This document shows positions 52,656 through 60,651 of a stretch of 64,000 nucleotides of DNA, piece by piece. The stretch is from Rhodanobacteraceae bacterium (GTDB lineage Bacteria > Pseudomonadota > Gammaproteobacteria > Xanthomonadales > SZUA-5). Numbering within the stretch: position 1 is the stretch's first letter; each line of letters starts with the position of its first letter. The stretch lies in contig JACKOW010000001.1 of the NCBI GenBank assembly GCA_024234055.1, positions 474,001 to 538,000 of the forward strand, in the 5' to 3' direction. A program made the position numbers and the translations under genes. The notes under the pieces are model-generated. The model was not told the DNA's origin and searched no databases. It worked only from the letters and a program-made list of their open reading frames with translations.

Positions 52656-52675
52656 GTACCCCAAAACTTGGGTTC
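52656..52675 (-). promoter_or_regulatory. GTACCCCAAAACTTGGGTTC operator candidate upstream of the second fibre operon
   Basis: Matches 18 of 20 positions of the perfect palindrome at 55569-55588. It starts 87 bp before the ATG at 52569. The surrounding gap 52570-53122 has no gene; it also holds MITE copy C. Confidence 0.65.
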
Positions 52676-52879
52676 AGGAGCTTGGAGTCGGCGCCGAGCG
52701 CTGGGGCCTCAGTTCACGCCAAAGGCTTTCGACCGCAGGTCGAACGGACAAGCAGTGGGGCCGGACGGGGCCCACTCCGGCTCTAGGAGCGTGCGCGGCA
52801 GAAGCCAAGTCGCGTAGGAATTGCGCGACAATTGCCACATGAAGACGTCCTACCGACCGTACCACCCCGATCAAGCTCA

Positions 52880-53039
52880 TTGGCTGCATCTGCCCGCTTT
52901 GCGGACCTCGCTGGTTCTCTGCGACTATCGCTGCGTTGCTCCTCCTCGCAATGGAATCACCATTCCTCGTCGTCGCGCCTTGCGCTAGTCGCAAAGCCCT
53001 GCGCGATCTTCCGCAACAGGTGTGAGAAATGCAGGCTAG
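52880..53039. mobile_element. MITE-like element, copy C (one terminal repeat only)
   Basis: 160 bp matching the left 160 bp of copy B (37777-37936) in inverse orientation with about three mismatches. It ends CAGGTGTGAGAAATGCAGGC + TAG at 53039. The other terminal repeat is missing, so the copy is truncated. Confidence 0.85.
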
Positions 53040-53122
53040 CTGTGGTGGGTCAGCACCTTGCGCTGACGCGCTTCGATGCCAGGAGTCGGCGGCGTTGGTG
53101 CACCGGGCGAACCCGGCGGCGC

Positions 53123-55498
53123 TCAGGGCAAGCACTCCGGCCCTTCAAAGCCATTGGCAAAGCGTTGATCGGTTTGCCCGTCGACGATCTCGACATCGAG
53201 CTGGCCGAAAGGCAGTACCGCGGCGCCCATGACATTGCCGAGGTTCACGCGAAAACGCTCGGTCGGCTCGGGCAGGCCGTCGCTGGCGATGGGCACGTCG
53301 ATGATCTTTGCCGCGATGTCGCCGGGTGCCCACTGCAGCATCTGATCTGCCGGCACCGTGTAGTCGTCCCCTGGTGTGGCCGTGCCCGACATGTGGGTGA
53401 AATCGACGCTGACATTGGCCACGCCGCCGCTGGGCCGCTCGATACGGATCTGCGCGGTTTCGCCTTCGAGCGCGTTCTGGCGGCAGCGACTGAAGCCGAC
53501 CTGTTCGGGACCGGCGACGGTGACCTCATGCAACTGGGTGATCACCACGTCCTGTCCTTCGGCGCTGCCGAAGGCGCCGCGCAGGGTGCGATAGCTGATC
53601 GTCAGCACGCGGATGCCGGTCTGGGTGGGGATCAGCTGACAGCTGGCACTGCTGGTGTTGGCGGTGGGCGTGGGCGCCAGGGTCAGACTGCAGGTGATCG
53701 CCGGCGAAGTGCTCAGCGACACATCGACCACGCCATTGGGCTTGAAGGGCCCGCTGGTGGCCAGCGCGGTGACTTCCACGGTGAAGGGCAGGCCGGCCGG
53801 GTGCGGGTCGGGCAAGTCGGTGGCGCTGAGGCTGAGCGTGTCGAAGCTGAACTCACTGCTGCGGCCATCGGCATCGGTGGCGATGGCGACAATCACATCG
53901 TCGTTGGTCAGGCTCACGCCGGGCGGGATCATCAGCGTGACCGCCTTGTCCTGCTGCGCGTTGGCGCTGGCATAGACGTCGCTGTCCAGCAGCAGCTCGC
54001 CCTCGTCGCCTAGCGCCTTGTAGAAGTCCACGCGCAGCGGATAGGCGCTGTTGGCGGGGTCGGAGTCGACCCGGTAGGTCAGCTCGAACTGACTGCCGTT
54101 GACGCTGTAGGCGCTGATCTTGGGGTGGTTCTGCTGCAGGTTGGCGCCTGCGTCCGGGTCGCCGGGGTCATTCGGCGTACGCCCCACCACCCCGCCGCCA
54201 CCCGCCGTTGCGGTGGGGAAATCCAGGCCAATGCCCTGATTGCCCAGCATGCGGTTGCCGACGAACTCGACAAAGGTGTTGACGTTGCCGAAGGGCAGGA
54301 TCACCGCCGAGCCCAGCGACAGGCCGGTGAAGGACTGCCGCAGCGCACCGGCAAAAGTGTTGCCCTCGCCTGCACCCAGCCCGCCAATCAACAGTCGTGG
54401 CACCCGCGAACTGTTGCCGAGGAAGACCTCGATGTGGTCCTTCTCCACGCCCAGCACCGAACCGTCCACGCCCAGACCGAAGACATTCCCCTGGATCAGT
54501 GCCGTTTCGGTCATCGTGCGGCTGACCGAGAACTGCAGCGCACCGCCAAAGCCGCCGCTGAAGTTGCCAGGCGCGCGCGCGAAACGGTTGTCGAGGATCT
54601 GGATGTCCGGCGTGTCGAAGCCGTCGTCACCGGTCTGGATGATGAAGGGATCGCGCAGCGGCAGAGAGCTGACGCCGTCCGGCCCCAGACCGATCAGATT
54701 GCCCTGCAACAGGATCGATCCGCGCTCGCTGACGATGCTGTTGACGCGCAGACGATTGGTGCCGCCGCCGGGTTGCCCGTTCAGATCGCGACCACCGCCG
54801 GCAATGACGTTGCGATCGGCCGGGTCCGGCCCGCCGACGCGGATGGTCCGATTGAAGCCGGTCAGGGTGAAGGCATTGCAGGGCAGATTGAATTCCGGAG
54901 ACTGACCCAGCGCATCGACGCAGAACCAGTTGCCGCGGTGATCGTGACGCAGGCCGCCGGTAACGATGGCCGAGGTCGGCAAGGCAATGGCCAGACCGCG
55001 CAAGTTGAAAGGGCCGGCGTTGCTATTCTGGAGGCTGAAGAGTGCCACGCCGAGATTGACGAAACCGGCGCTGGTAATCTCGATTTTCAGTTGGGCGTTG
55101 TTGGCGCCCGGTGCGGGAATGCTGTTTGGCTGGGCACCGGGTTGGGTGTAGCCGTCGATGGTCAAGCCCTCGCTGATGGACAGCGAGCTGGCCACCTCGA
55201 TGCGGCAGATGCCGGTCACCGCGCTGCAGCCCGGATCACTGGTCGGGATGTTGAACTCGATCGCGTCGGCGCCAGCCAGAACATTGGCCGCAGCGATAGC
55301 GCCGCGCAACGAACAATCGGCCGGGGCGGCGGTGCAGGCAGTCAGCGAGACATCGTCGGAGGTGGTGTCGACCGCCAGCGTAGCGGCCATGGCCGGTGTC
55401 GAGCACAGGGCAGCGATCGCGATCCACGGCAGGAGGCGAATTCCGGGTCCAAGACTTGATCCAGGCGAGCAGTGCGTAGACGAGTGGCGCAGTGACAT
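53123..55498 (-). CDS. Exported CSLREA / Calx-beta protein with near-terminal FANGFE tag
   Basis: 791 residues with signal peptide (cleavage near TPAMAA). It starts LAVDTTSDDVSLTACTAAPA then DCSLRGAIAAANVLAGADAIEFNIP, the CSLREA-type beginning of right-handed beta-helix proteins (helix about residues 60-400). Middle: PNDPGDPDAGANLQQNHPKI and a cadherin-like stretch. End: a Calx-beta domain (NALEGETAQIRIERPSGGVA, SGTATPGDDYTVP, EPTERFRVNLG), then QTDQRFANGFEGPECLP and stop, so the tag is followed by six residues including a Cys. A perfect operator-like palindrome is 71 bp upstream. Confidence 0.83.
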   Translation of the reverse strand: MSLRHSSTHCSPGSSLGPGIRLLPWIAIAALCSTPAMAATLAVDTTSDDVSLTACTAAPADCSLRGAIAAANVLAGADAIEFNIPTSDPGCSAVTGICRIEVASSLSISEGLTIDGYTQPGAQPNSIPAPGANNAQLKIEITSAGFVNLGVALFSLQNSNAGPFNLRGLAIALPTSAIVTGGLRHDHRGNWFCVDALGQSPEFNLPCNAFTLTGFNRTIRVGGPDPADRNVIAGGGRDLNGQPGGGTNRLRVNSIVSERGSILLQGNLIGLGPDGVSSLPLRDPFIIQTGDDGFDTPDIQILDNRFARAPGNFSGGFGGALQFSVSRTMTETALIQGNVFGLGVDGSVLGVEKDHIEVFLGNSSRVPRLLIGGLGAGEGNTFAGALRQSFTGLSLGSAVILPFGNVNTFVEFVGNRMLGNQGIGLDFPTATAGGGGVVGRTPNDPGDPDAGANLQQNHPKISAYSVNGSQFELTYRVDSDPANSAYPLRVDFYKALGDEGELLLDSDVYASANAQQDKAVTLMIPPGVSLTNDDVIVAIATDADGRSSEFSFDTLSLSATDLPDPHPAGLPFTVEVTALATSGPFKPNGVVDVSLSTSPAITCSLTLAPTPTANTSSASCQLIPTQTGIRVLTISYRTLRGAFGSAEGQDVVITQLHEVTVAGPEQVGFSRCRQNALEGETAQIRIERPSGGVANVSVDFTHMSGTATPGDDYTVPADQMLQWAPGDIAAKIIDVPIASDGLPEPTERFRVNLGNVMGAAVLPFGQLDVEIVDGQTDQRFANGFEGPECLP

Positions 55499-55568
55499 CG
55501 ATCCAGTTCCATCGGCGCGCGCAGACCGGCGCGATGGCGGTATCTTGGGTGTCGTGGTGCCGGGCTTT

Positions 55569-55588
55569 GTACCCCAAAACTGGGGTAC
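55569..55588 (-). promoter_or_regulatory. Perfect 20-bp palindrome GTACCCCAAAACTGGGGTAC
   Basis: Arms of 8 bp (GTACCCCA / TGGGGTAC) around a 4-nt centre, starting 71 bp upstream of the CSLREA protein's ATG. Best copy of a motif also present at 52656, 45597 and, degenerate, 60506. Its size and symmetry fit a dimeric NarL-type response regulator. Confidence 0.7.
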
Positions 55589-55653
55589 TGGTGCTCAGGT
55601 CACCGAAAACCCCCTGGTTCTGGCCCAACGCAACGTGAAGGCTGAGGCCCAGT

Positions 55654-56121
55654 TCAGGCGCGCTCTATCCGTGCGGCATAGCAGCCCCGTTTGGCATGGT
55701 GGGCATGCAGGAAATCCACGTCCGGATTGCTCAGGAATTGCTCGATCAGCTTGGGCAGCGCCTGCCCGGCGATGACATCGGCATCCACCATCATCCCGCT
55801 GCGATCGAAAGCGCGCAGCGACAGCAGCCGGGTCGCCAGTGCTGGCGGCACCTGGTTGATCAGATCACGGCGCTGCATGGCACCTTCGCGCACGAAGATG
55901 GCATGGCGTCCGCGATAGGGGCTGGCGACATCCAGGTACAGATGATTGAGCAGCAGCACGTGCTCGCCGACGGCTGCATCACGCAGCTCGATGCGATCGG
56001 GGTAGCCCACCGGGCTGTCCACCCGCAGGCGCAGGATGTTGTGTGAGCGCAGCTCATCGTCCGGGGCGCCATAAAACGGTGCAAAGGGGGCGGGATCGAG
56101 TCCAAGGATGCGAAAATCCAT
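55654..56121 (-). CDS. DUF1203 family protein
   Basis: 155 residues. Begins MDFRILGLDPAPFAPFYGAP, then GYPDRIELRDAAVGEHVLLL, SPYRGRHAIFVREGA, AFDRSGMMVDADVIAG and a His-rich FLHAHHAKRGCYAARIER end, all typical for DUF1203. Function is unknown and no signal peptide is seen. It is divergent from the TPR lipoprotein gene. Longer in-frame upstream starts overlap that gene and are not credible. Confidence 0.9.
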   Translation of the reverse strand: MDFRILGLDPAPFAPFYGAPDDELRSHNILRLRVDSPVGYPDRIELRDAAVGEHVLLLNHLYLDVASPYRGRHAIFVREGAMQRRDLINQVPPALATRLLSLRAFDRSGMMVDADVIAGQALPKLIEQFLSNPDVDFLHAHHAKRGCYAARIERA

Positions 56122-56312
56122 GAGGGTTCCTGGTTCATCATCGGGAGCCACCAGTCTGAAACAGGGCCGTCTCCGGGGCTCGCCGATTTCGGACATGGAA
56201 TGCCCTAGGGACCGGATCCGGGTGTCCCGATGCCGCCAGCGACCGGGTCGACAGCTGGCGGGGAGCGGGTCAGAATTCGTCCATCCCCGGCCCGGCGCGG
56301 ATTCGTCCTTCT

Positions 56313-57815
56313 GTGAGTCAACGCCTGATCCTCGCGCTCGCGCTGTGTCTCTCGGCCTGTGCCCCACCCGCCGATGAGCGCGTGTCCCTGGCGCTGGTGC
56401 CACCGACAGCCCTGGAGGGTGAGCTTGACGCCGAACTGGCCATCGAGGGTTTGAGCGCGCTGCTGCTGGCGCGCCTGCGGGCGCTGCCCGAGGTGCAGGT
56501 TCGGATCGATGTGGCCGGGTGTGGCAGTTCCGAAGGACCGACCCATGCATTGACGGTTTCCCGCCAGCTGACCGCCGCGAGCGCGCTCACCAGCGTGTCG
56601 CTGCAGCGTTGCGACAGCGATCAGGTGGTGATGGAGCAATGGGTGCAGCCACGCCAGGCGCGCCGTGAGTGGAGCGCGCTTGCGGCTTGGTGGGTGGGTG
56701 GCCAACTTCAGGTGCCCAGGCCCCGCCCGGCCGCCGAGCCGGCCGTGGACGAGACCGACATGCAGGGCTTTCTGGTGGCCTTGGCCCGAATCAAGCGACG
56801 CACGGCCGAGGACGTGCGGGAAGCCCGCGCGAGTCTGATCGAGGTGGTTGCACGCCGTCCGGAGTTCGCGCTCGCCCAGGCCCATCTGGCCACCGCTCAT
56901 CTGCTGGCCTTCGAATACGGTCTGTTGACCTTTCCCCAAGCGCTGGAGCAGGCCGATCAGGCGATCTCTGCTGCGCTGCAGGAAGCCCCGGATCTGGGCA
57001 TGGCCCACGCCGCGCGCGGCCTCTACTGGATGAATCAGGATCGTTACGACCTCGCGGTTCCGCAACTGGCGCGGGCTGCGGCGCTCGACCCCGGCGAGGG
57101 TGCGATCCTGCTGTGGTTGGGCAATGCCCTGCTGTATCACGGCAGTCCGCGCGAGGCCCAGCCCTGGCTGGAGCGGGCTCTGCAGCTGGACCCGGGGCTG
57201 GTCTCGGCGCAGATCAGCCTGGGCGAAGCGGCCTGCCTCGCCGGCTACGAAGCCCGGTGCGCCGCCTTCCTGGACCAGCCGGGCTCCGGTCCCATGGCCG
57301 GATTCATGGTCGCGCTGATCCGGGCCCAGCGCGGCGAGATCGAACAGGCGCACCAGCTGCTGGATCGCGTGCCTGCCGACGTCAATCACGAATGGGTGAC
57401 CGAGCTGCGAGTCGATCTGTGCGGCTTGGCGGGTGCGGACATTCCGCCGTGCCGCCAGCTGGGAGCCAGGGCCGATGCGCCGACAGGGGCCAAACCGACA
57501 CAGCCGCGCTGGGCGCAAACAACCCTGCCGTCGAGCACCGATGGACCAAAGTCGGCGATACGACTGGATCTGTGGCGCATGGATCTCGGGCTGGCGCCCT
57601 GGGTCAGCGCTGCGCGCAGCGACTCTGAAGTCCGGGCCCAGCTGGAGAACGAACTTGGGCGCCTGCGTCAGGGCGGCCTCAGCTTGCCGCTGATCGATGA
57701 CATCGAATACTGTTTGGCGCAGTGGCAACAACCACAGCCACGACCCCGGCGCACACCGCTGGCGGCCATGCTGCAGGCCTGGGGCTGCGCGGCGGAGTCA
57801 CCGTTGGTGGAATGA
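56313..57815 (+). CDS. TPR-containing lipoprotein
   Basis: 500 residues from a GTG. The N-terminus LILALALCLSACAPP has a lipobox (L-S-A-C), so the protein is probably lipidated and outer-membrane bound. Residues 30-150 form an unassigned alpha/beta domain; residues 165-340 contain about five TPRs (AQAHLATAHLLAFEYGLLTF, LGMAHAARGLYWMNQDRYDL, ILLWLGNALLYHGSPREAQP). The part from 155-400 resembles the TPR region of CadC-like or adenylate-cyclase-associated regulators. It converges on the histidine-kinase gene with REP-like DNA in between. Role unknown. Confidence 0.82.
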   Translation: MSQRLILALALCLSACAPPADERVSLALVPPTALEGELDAELAIEGLSALLLARLRALPEVQVRIDVAGCGSSEGPTHALTVSRQLTAASALTSVSLQRCDSDQVVMEQWVQPRQARREWSALAAWWVGGQLQVPRPRPAAEPAVDETDMQGFLVALARIKRRTAEDVREARASLIEVVARRPEFALAQAHLATAHLLAFEYGLLTFPQALEQADQAISAALQEAPDLGMAHAARGLYWMNQDRYDLAVPQLARAAALDPGEGAILLWLGNALLYHGSPREAQPWLERALQLDPGLVSAQISLGEAACLAGYEARCAAFLDQPGSGPMAGFMVALIRAQRGEIEQAHQLLDRVPADVNHEWVTELRVDLCGLAGADIPPCRQLGARADAPTGAKPTQPRWAQTTLPSSTDGPKSAIRLDLWRMDLGLAPWVSAARSDSEVRAQLENELGRLRQGGLSLPLIDDIEYCLAQWQQPQPRPRRTPLAAMLQAWGCAAESPLVE

Positions 57816-57898
57816 CAATTGTGGGACCAGGCTGCGCCCGCGATCAGGGCTTCGGCTCACCGAAAACGCCCATCGCGGCTGAAGCCGCTCCCACAGTT
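57813..57898. repeat. REP-like repeat between convergent genes
   Basis: TCGCGGCTGAAGCCGCTCCC (about 57873) with a degenerate inverse partner ATTGTGGGACCAGGCTGCGC (about 57816). Same type as at 36800-36911. It lies between the stops of the TPR and histidine-kinase genes. Confidence 0.8.
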
Positions 57899-59784
57899 CA
57901 CCGCGAGATCCGGTTCTTGCCGCGACCGGAAACCACCTGGCTGGCCGCGTTCCCCGCCAGCGCCTGCGGCAGCCTCAGGCGCACTCGGGTGCCCGGCGCC
58001 TGCGAGCTGATCTCGATGCCTGCGCCAATGCCGGCGGCGCGCAGGCGCATGCTCGGCAGGCCACGGCCGTGGGTTTCGCCAGCGGGCAGGCCGATACCGT
58101 CGTCCTGCACGCAGATTTCCAGCCAGCCCTCGCTCCAGCCCGCGCTGATAGTCAGTTCCCGGCAACGCGCGTGCTTGAGCGTATTGGTGATCGACTCCTG
58201 CACGATGCGCAGCACCTGCAGCACCTCGTCCGGCGCTCGCGGTGCCAGATCGGGCAGCTGCGCGGTCTGCCAGCGCACCTGGATGGGTAGATCCTTGAGG
58301 CTGGATTGCAGGCGCTGACGCAACATGCCCAGGGCGACGCCGAGATCGGCGCAGGCATCGTCCAGCGAGTCGATCATCAGCCGCAGATCGTCGAGACTGC
58401 GGCGCAGGTGCAGCTTGAGGTGCGCGGTGTCGAGCGTGCCATGCTCGGCCTGGCCGATCAGGGCCACCAGCTGACCACCGACGCCGTCGTGCATGTCGCG
58501 CATGATGCGCTGGCGCTCTTCGGCCAGGGTGCGCGCCTGCTCGGCCTGCTGCCGACGGGCGAATTCCTGCTGCAGCTCCAGGCTGCGCTGATCCAGCGCC
58601 TTTGCCAGTTCCTGCTGTGCATGCTCGGCGGTGCGCAGTGCCTGCAGGATGCTCCTGATCTGTCCGATCAGCAGCAGCACCAGCAGGTAGAGGATGCCCC
58701 AATGCACCAGATAGGGGGCGATGAATCCGTTCAGGGTCTGCCACACGCGCAGGCTGTCAGCCACACCGAGCACGATGTTGAGTACCGCTGCGGCTGCCAA
58801 CCAGCGTGCCAGCGGAAAGCCGCTGTTGCGACGCTGCCACCAGAACACCGTGAGCATCAGTAGCAGCGTGATCATGCCGACGCGATAGATGACGTCTCCG
58901 ATGTTCGCAAGCAGCTCGCCCGACAACAGGGAGGCGAAGCACAAACTCACCAGTGCCGTCATCGTCAGCCGATCGACCCAGGCCCGGAATCGTGGCGTCG
59001 TGTTTGCCATGGACATTGAATAACGCAGCATGGCCCACAAGGCCCCGGCCAACGCCGCATGCGCGGTCAGATGCCAGAGCACGGTGGGTAGCGGTCGCAG
59101 CGGCCAGCCCATGTTCCAGATGTAGATCAGGCTGAACAGTACCGACAGCGCAAACCAGCGATAGCCGGCTTCCCGGGGTCGCATCAGGGCGATCGGCAAC
59201 AAGGTCATCAAGATGGCCAGTCCGACCACCACCGCCAGCTGCGCGCCATTGACGCTGACCGACTGGATGCGCTGGTAGGCAGGCATCAGCAGCTCGTTGG
59301 GGCCGAGCAGCACGGTGCCCAGATAGTTGCGATCGAAGCGGCTGCCGCCGCTGCGCACCTGAAAGAGCAGCTCATTGTCGCCGGCATGCAGGATTCCCGG
59401 TTGCAGCACCAGCAGCAGGGGCTGACTGGTGTTGTCGAAACTCGGGCGCGGATCGAACTCGCGCAGCAGATTGCCATTGATCCAGATGCGCGCATCGCGA
59501 CCCATGCCACTGACCAGCAGCGATTGATCGAAGCTTTGTTCGCTGTCCACCTGATGGCTGGCCAGCAGCCGCTTGCAACTCGTTCCCCAGCCGTATCGGG
59601 GCAGACGGACGGGGCCCAGATCAGTGCCATCGCAGCCGAATTCCCGAGCTTCGGTGATCTGGTAAGCCAGCAGGTCCGGGCCTATCCGCGTGCTGAGCAG
59701 CAGTACGCCCAAGGCCAGGGTCAGCAGCCACCAGGCGTTGACCACGGCCGGTGTCAGCAGCTGCCGCAGGGAATCCCGGCTCAC
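57898..59784 (-). CDS. Sensor histidine kinase, 7TMR-DISM type with HisKA_3
   Basis: 628 residues from a GTG overlapping the regulator's stop (GTGA). One N-terminal helix, a periplasmic beta domain (about 45-175, 7TMR-DISM-extracellular type: RIWINGNLLREFDPRPSFDN), seven hydrophobic helices (about 185-390: 7TMR-DISM_7TM), a coiled coil, then HisKA_3 with phospho-acceptor H432 in MRDMHDGVGGQLVAL and the HATPase region (VQESITNTLKHA, DDGIGLPAG, GRGLPSMRLRA). DISM sensors are thought to bind carbohydrates or similar ligands. It phosphorylates the response regulator encoded just upstream. Confidence 0.92.
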   Translation of the reverse strand: MSRDSLRQLLTPAVVNAWWLLTLALGVLLLSTRIGPDLLAYQITEAREFGCDGTDLGPVRLPRYGWGTSCKRLLASHQVDSEQSFDQSLLVSGMGRDARIWINGNLLREFDPRPSFDNTSQPLLLVLQPGILHAGDNELLFQVRSGGSRFDRNYLGTVLLGPNELLMPAYQRIQSVSVNGAQLAVVVGLAILMTLLPIALMRPREAGYRWFALSVLFSLIYIWNMGWPLRPLPTVLWHLTAHAALAGALWAMLRYSMSMANTTPRFRAWVDRLTMTALVSLCFASLLSGELLANIGDVIYRVGMITLLLMLTVFWWQRRNSGFPLARWLAAAAVLNIVLGVADSLRVWQTLNGFIAPYLVHWGILYLLVLLLIGQIRSILQALRTAEHAQQELAKALDQRSLELQQEFARRQQAEQARTLAEERQRIMRDMHDGVGGQLVALIGQAEHGTLDTAHLKLHLRRSLDDLRLMIDSLDDACADLGVALGMLRQRLQSSLKDLPIQVRWQTAQLPDLAPRAPDEVLQVLRIVQESITNTLKHARCRELTISAGWSEGWLEICVQDDGIGLPAGETHGRGLPSMRLRAAGIGAGIEISSQAPGTRVRLRLPQALAGNAASQVVSGRGKNRISR

Positions 59785-60431
59785 GCAGTGCCCACCAGTC
59801 CCAGCTGCTGCGCCTCGAACACCGCTTCCGCGCGCGAATGCACCTGCAGCTTGCGATAGAGTTCCTTGGCATAGGAGGTGATGGTGTTGTACTTCAGCCC
59901 CATCAGCTGACCCACTTCTTCGTAGGAGAGGCCCTTGGCGATCAGCTTCAGCAGTTCCAGTTCGCGCTCGTTGAGGCCGATACCCTCGATCTCGGCCTTG
60001 CTCGCCCGCGGTGGCGTCTGCAAACGGCGCATCAGGTGCACGGCGATGCTGGGGCTCAGCGGCGCCCCGCCGGCGAGCAGTTGTTCGATGGCGGCCACGA
60101 CGGCGCGATCGTCCGCGTCTTTCAGCAGATAGCCGCCAGCGCCACGTTCGATGGCCCGCAGCACGCTGGACTCGTCGCCCAGCACCGAGATCACCAGGGT
60201 GCCGGTGGCAGCGCCGCGCGCGCGCAGGCTGTCCAGCAAGGACAGGCCGCTGCCGTCAGGAAGGCCCAGATCCAGCAACAAGACATCGGGTACGCCCGAT
60301 TCCAGAGCGATCTGCGCCTCCTGCAGGCTGCCCGCCTGAGCCAGCAACCGCCAGTCGGGATGGGCGGCGATGATCGAAGCCAGCCGGTCGCGCGTGCGCG
60401 GTTCGTCTTCCACCACCAGAACATCGACCAT
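59781..60431 (-). CDS. NarL/FixJ-family response regulator
   Basis: 216 residues: receiver domain with acidic pair E8/D9 and phospho-site D54 (VPDVLLLDLGLPDGSG), T/S switch in VISVLGDES and K in GGYLLKDAD; C-terminal LuxR-type HTH (LNERELELLKLIAKGLSYEE, VGQLMGLKYNTITSYAKELY). The ATG has GGGAGG 9 nt upstream. It is co-transcribed with and coupled to the histidine kinase. A degenerate copy of the GTACCC..GGGGTA palindrome lies 75 bp upstream, so it may regulate itself and, by inference, the tagged-protein units. Confidence 0.94.
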   Translation of the reverse strand: MVDVLVVEDEPRTRDRLASIIAAHPDWRLLAQAGSLQEAQIALESGVPDVLLLDLGLPDGSGLSLLDSLRARGAATGTLVISVLGDESSVLRAIERGAGGYLLKDADDRAVVAAIEQLLAGGAPLSPSIAVHLMRRLQTPPRASKAEIEGIGLNERELELLKLIAKGLSYEEVGQLMGLKYNTITSYAKELYRKLQVHSRAEAVFEAQQLGLVGTA

Positions 60432-60505
60432 ATGGGACTCCCTCCCGCCTGCCAGATCGTACGATCCGATCACCCGGCTATGCTGCGCCAGAGCGGGTCT
60501 GGGGA

Positions 60506-60525
60506 AAACCCAAGAGTAGGGGTGC
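60506..60525 (-). promoter_or_regulatory. Degenerate ACCC-N8-GGGGT operator candidate upstream of the response regulator
   Basis: AAACCCAAGAGTAGGGGTGC shares the ACCC-AA-A core and GGGGT half with the other three sites. It starts 75 bp before the response-regulator ATG. It is weaker in the outer positions than the other copies. Confidence 0.45.
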
Positions 60526-60539
60526 CGGGAAGGTAGACC

Positions 60540-60651
60540 GTAGGTCACGTTGCCCCGCAGGGGCTACGTGACACGGCGATGCGTCGCTACCACAACGGGC
60601 CCAGGTGCATCACCGTGTCACGTAGACGGCTGCGCCGCCAACGTGACCTAC
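60540..60651. repeat. GTAGGTCACGTTG inverted repeat overlapping a stop codon
   Basis: Outer arms GTAGGTCACGTTG (60540-60552) and CAACGTGACCTAC (60639-60651) match perfectly; inner arms CTACGTGACACGGCGATGC and GCATCACCGTGTCACGTAG also pair. The right outer arm includes the TAG stop of the TerC gene. Confidence 0.85.

Noticed and set aside
52674..53135. A 153-codon minus-strand frame over MITE copy C
   Set aside because: The frame spans a truncated mobile element and intergenic DNA and includes the operator-side sequence; the same MITE frame occurs at copy B without context as a gene.
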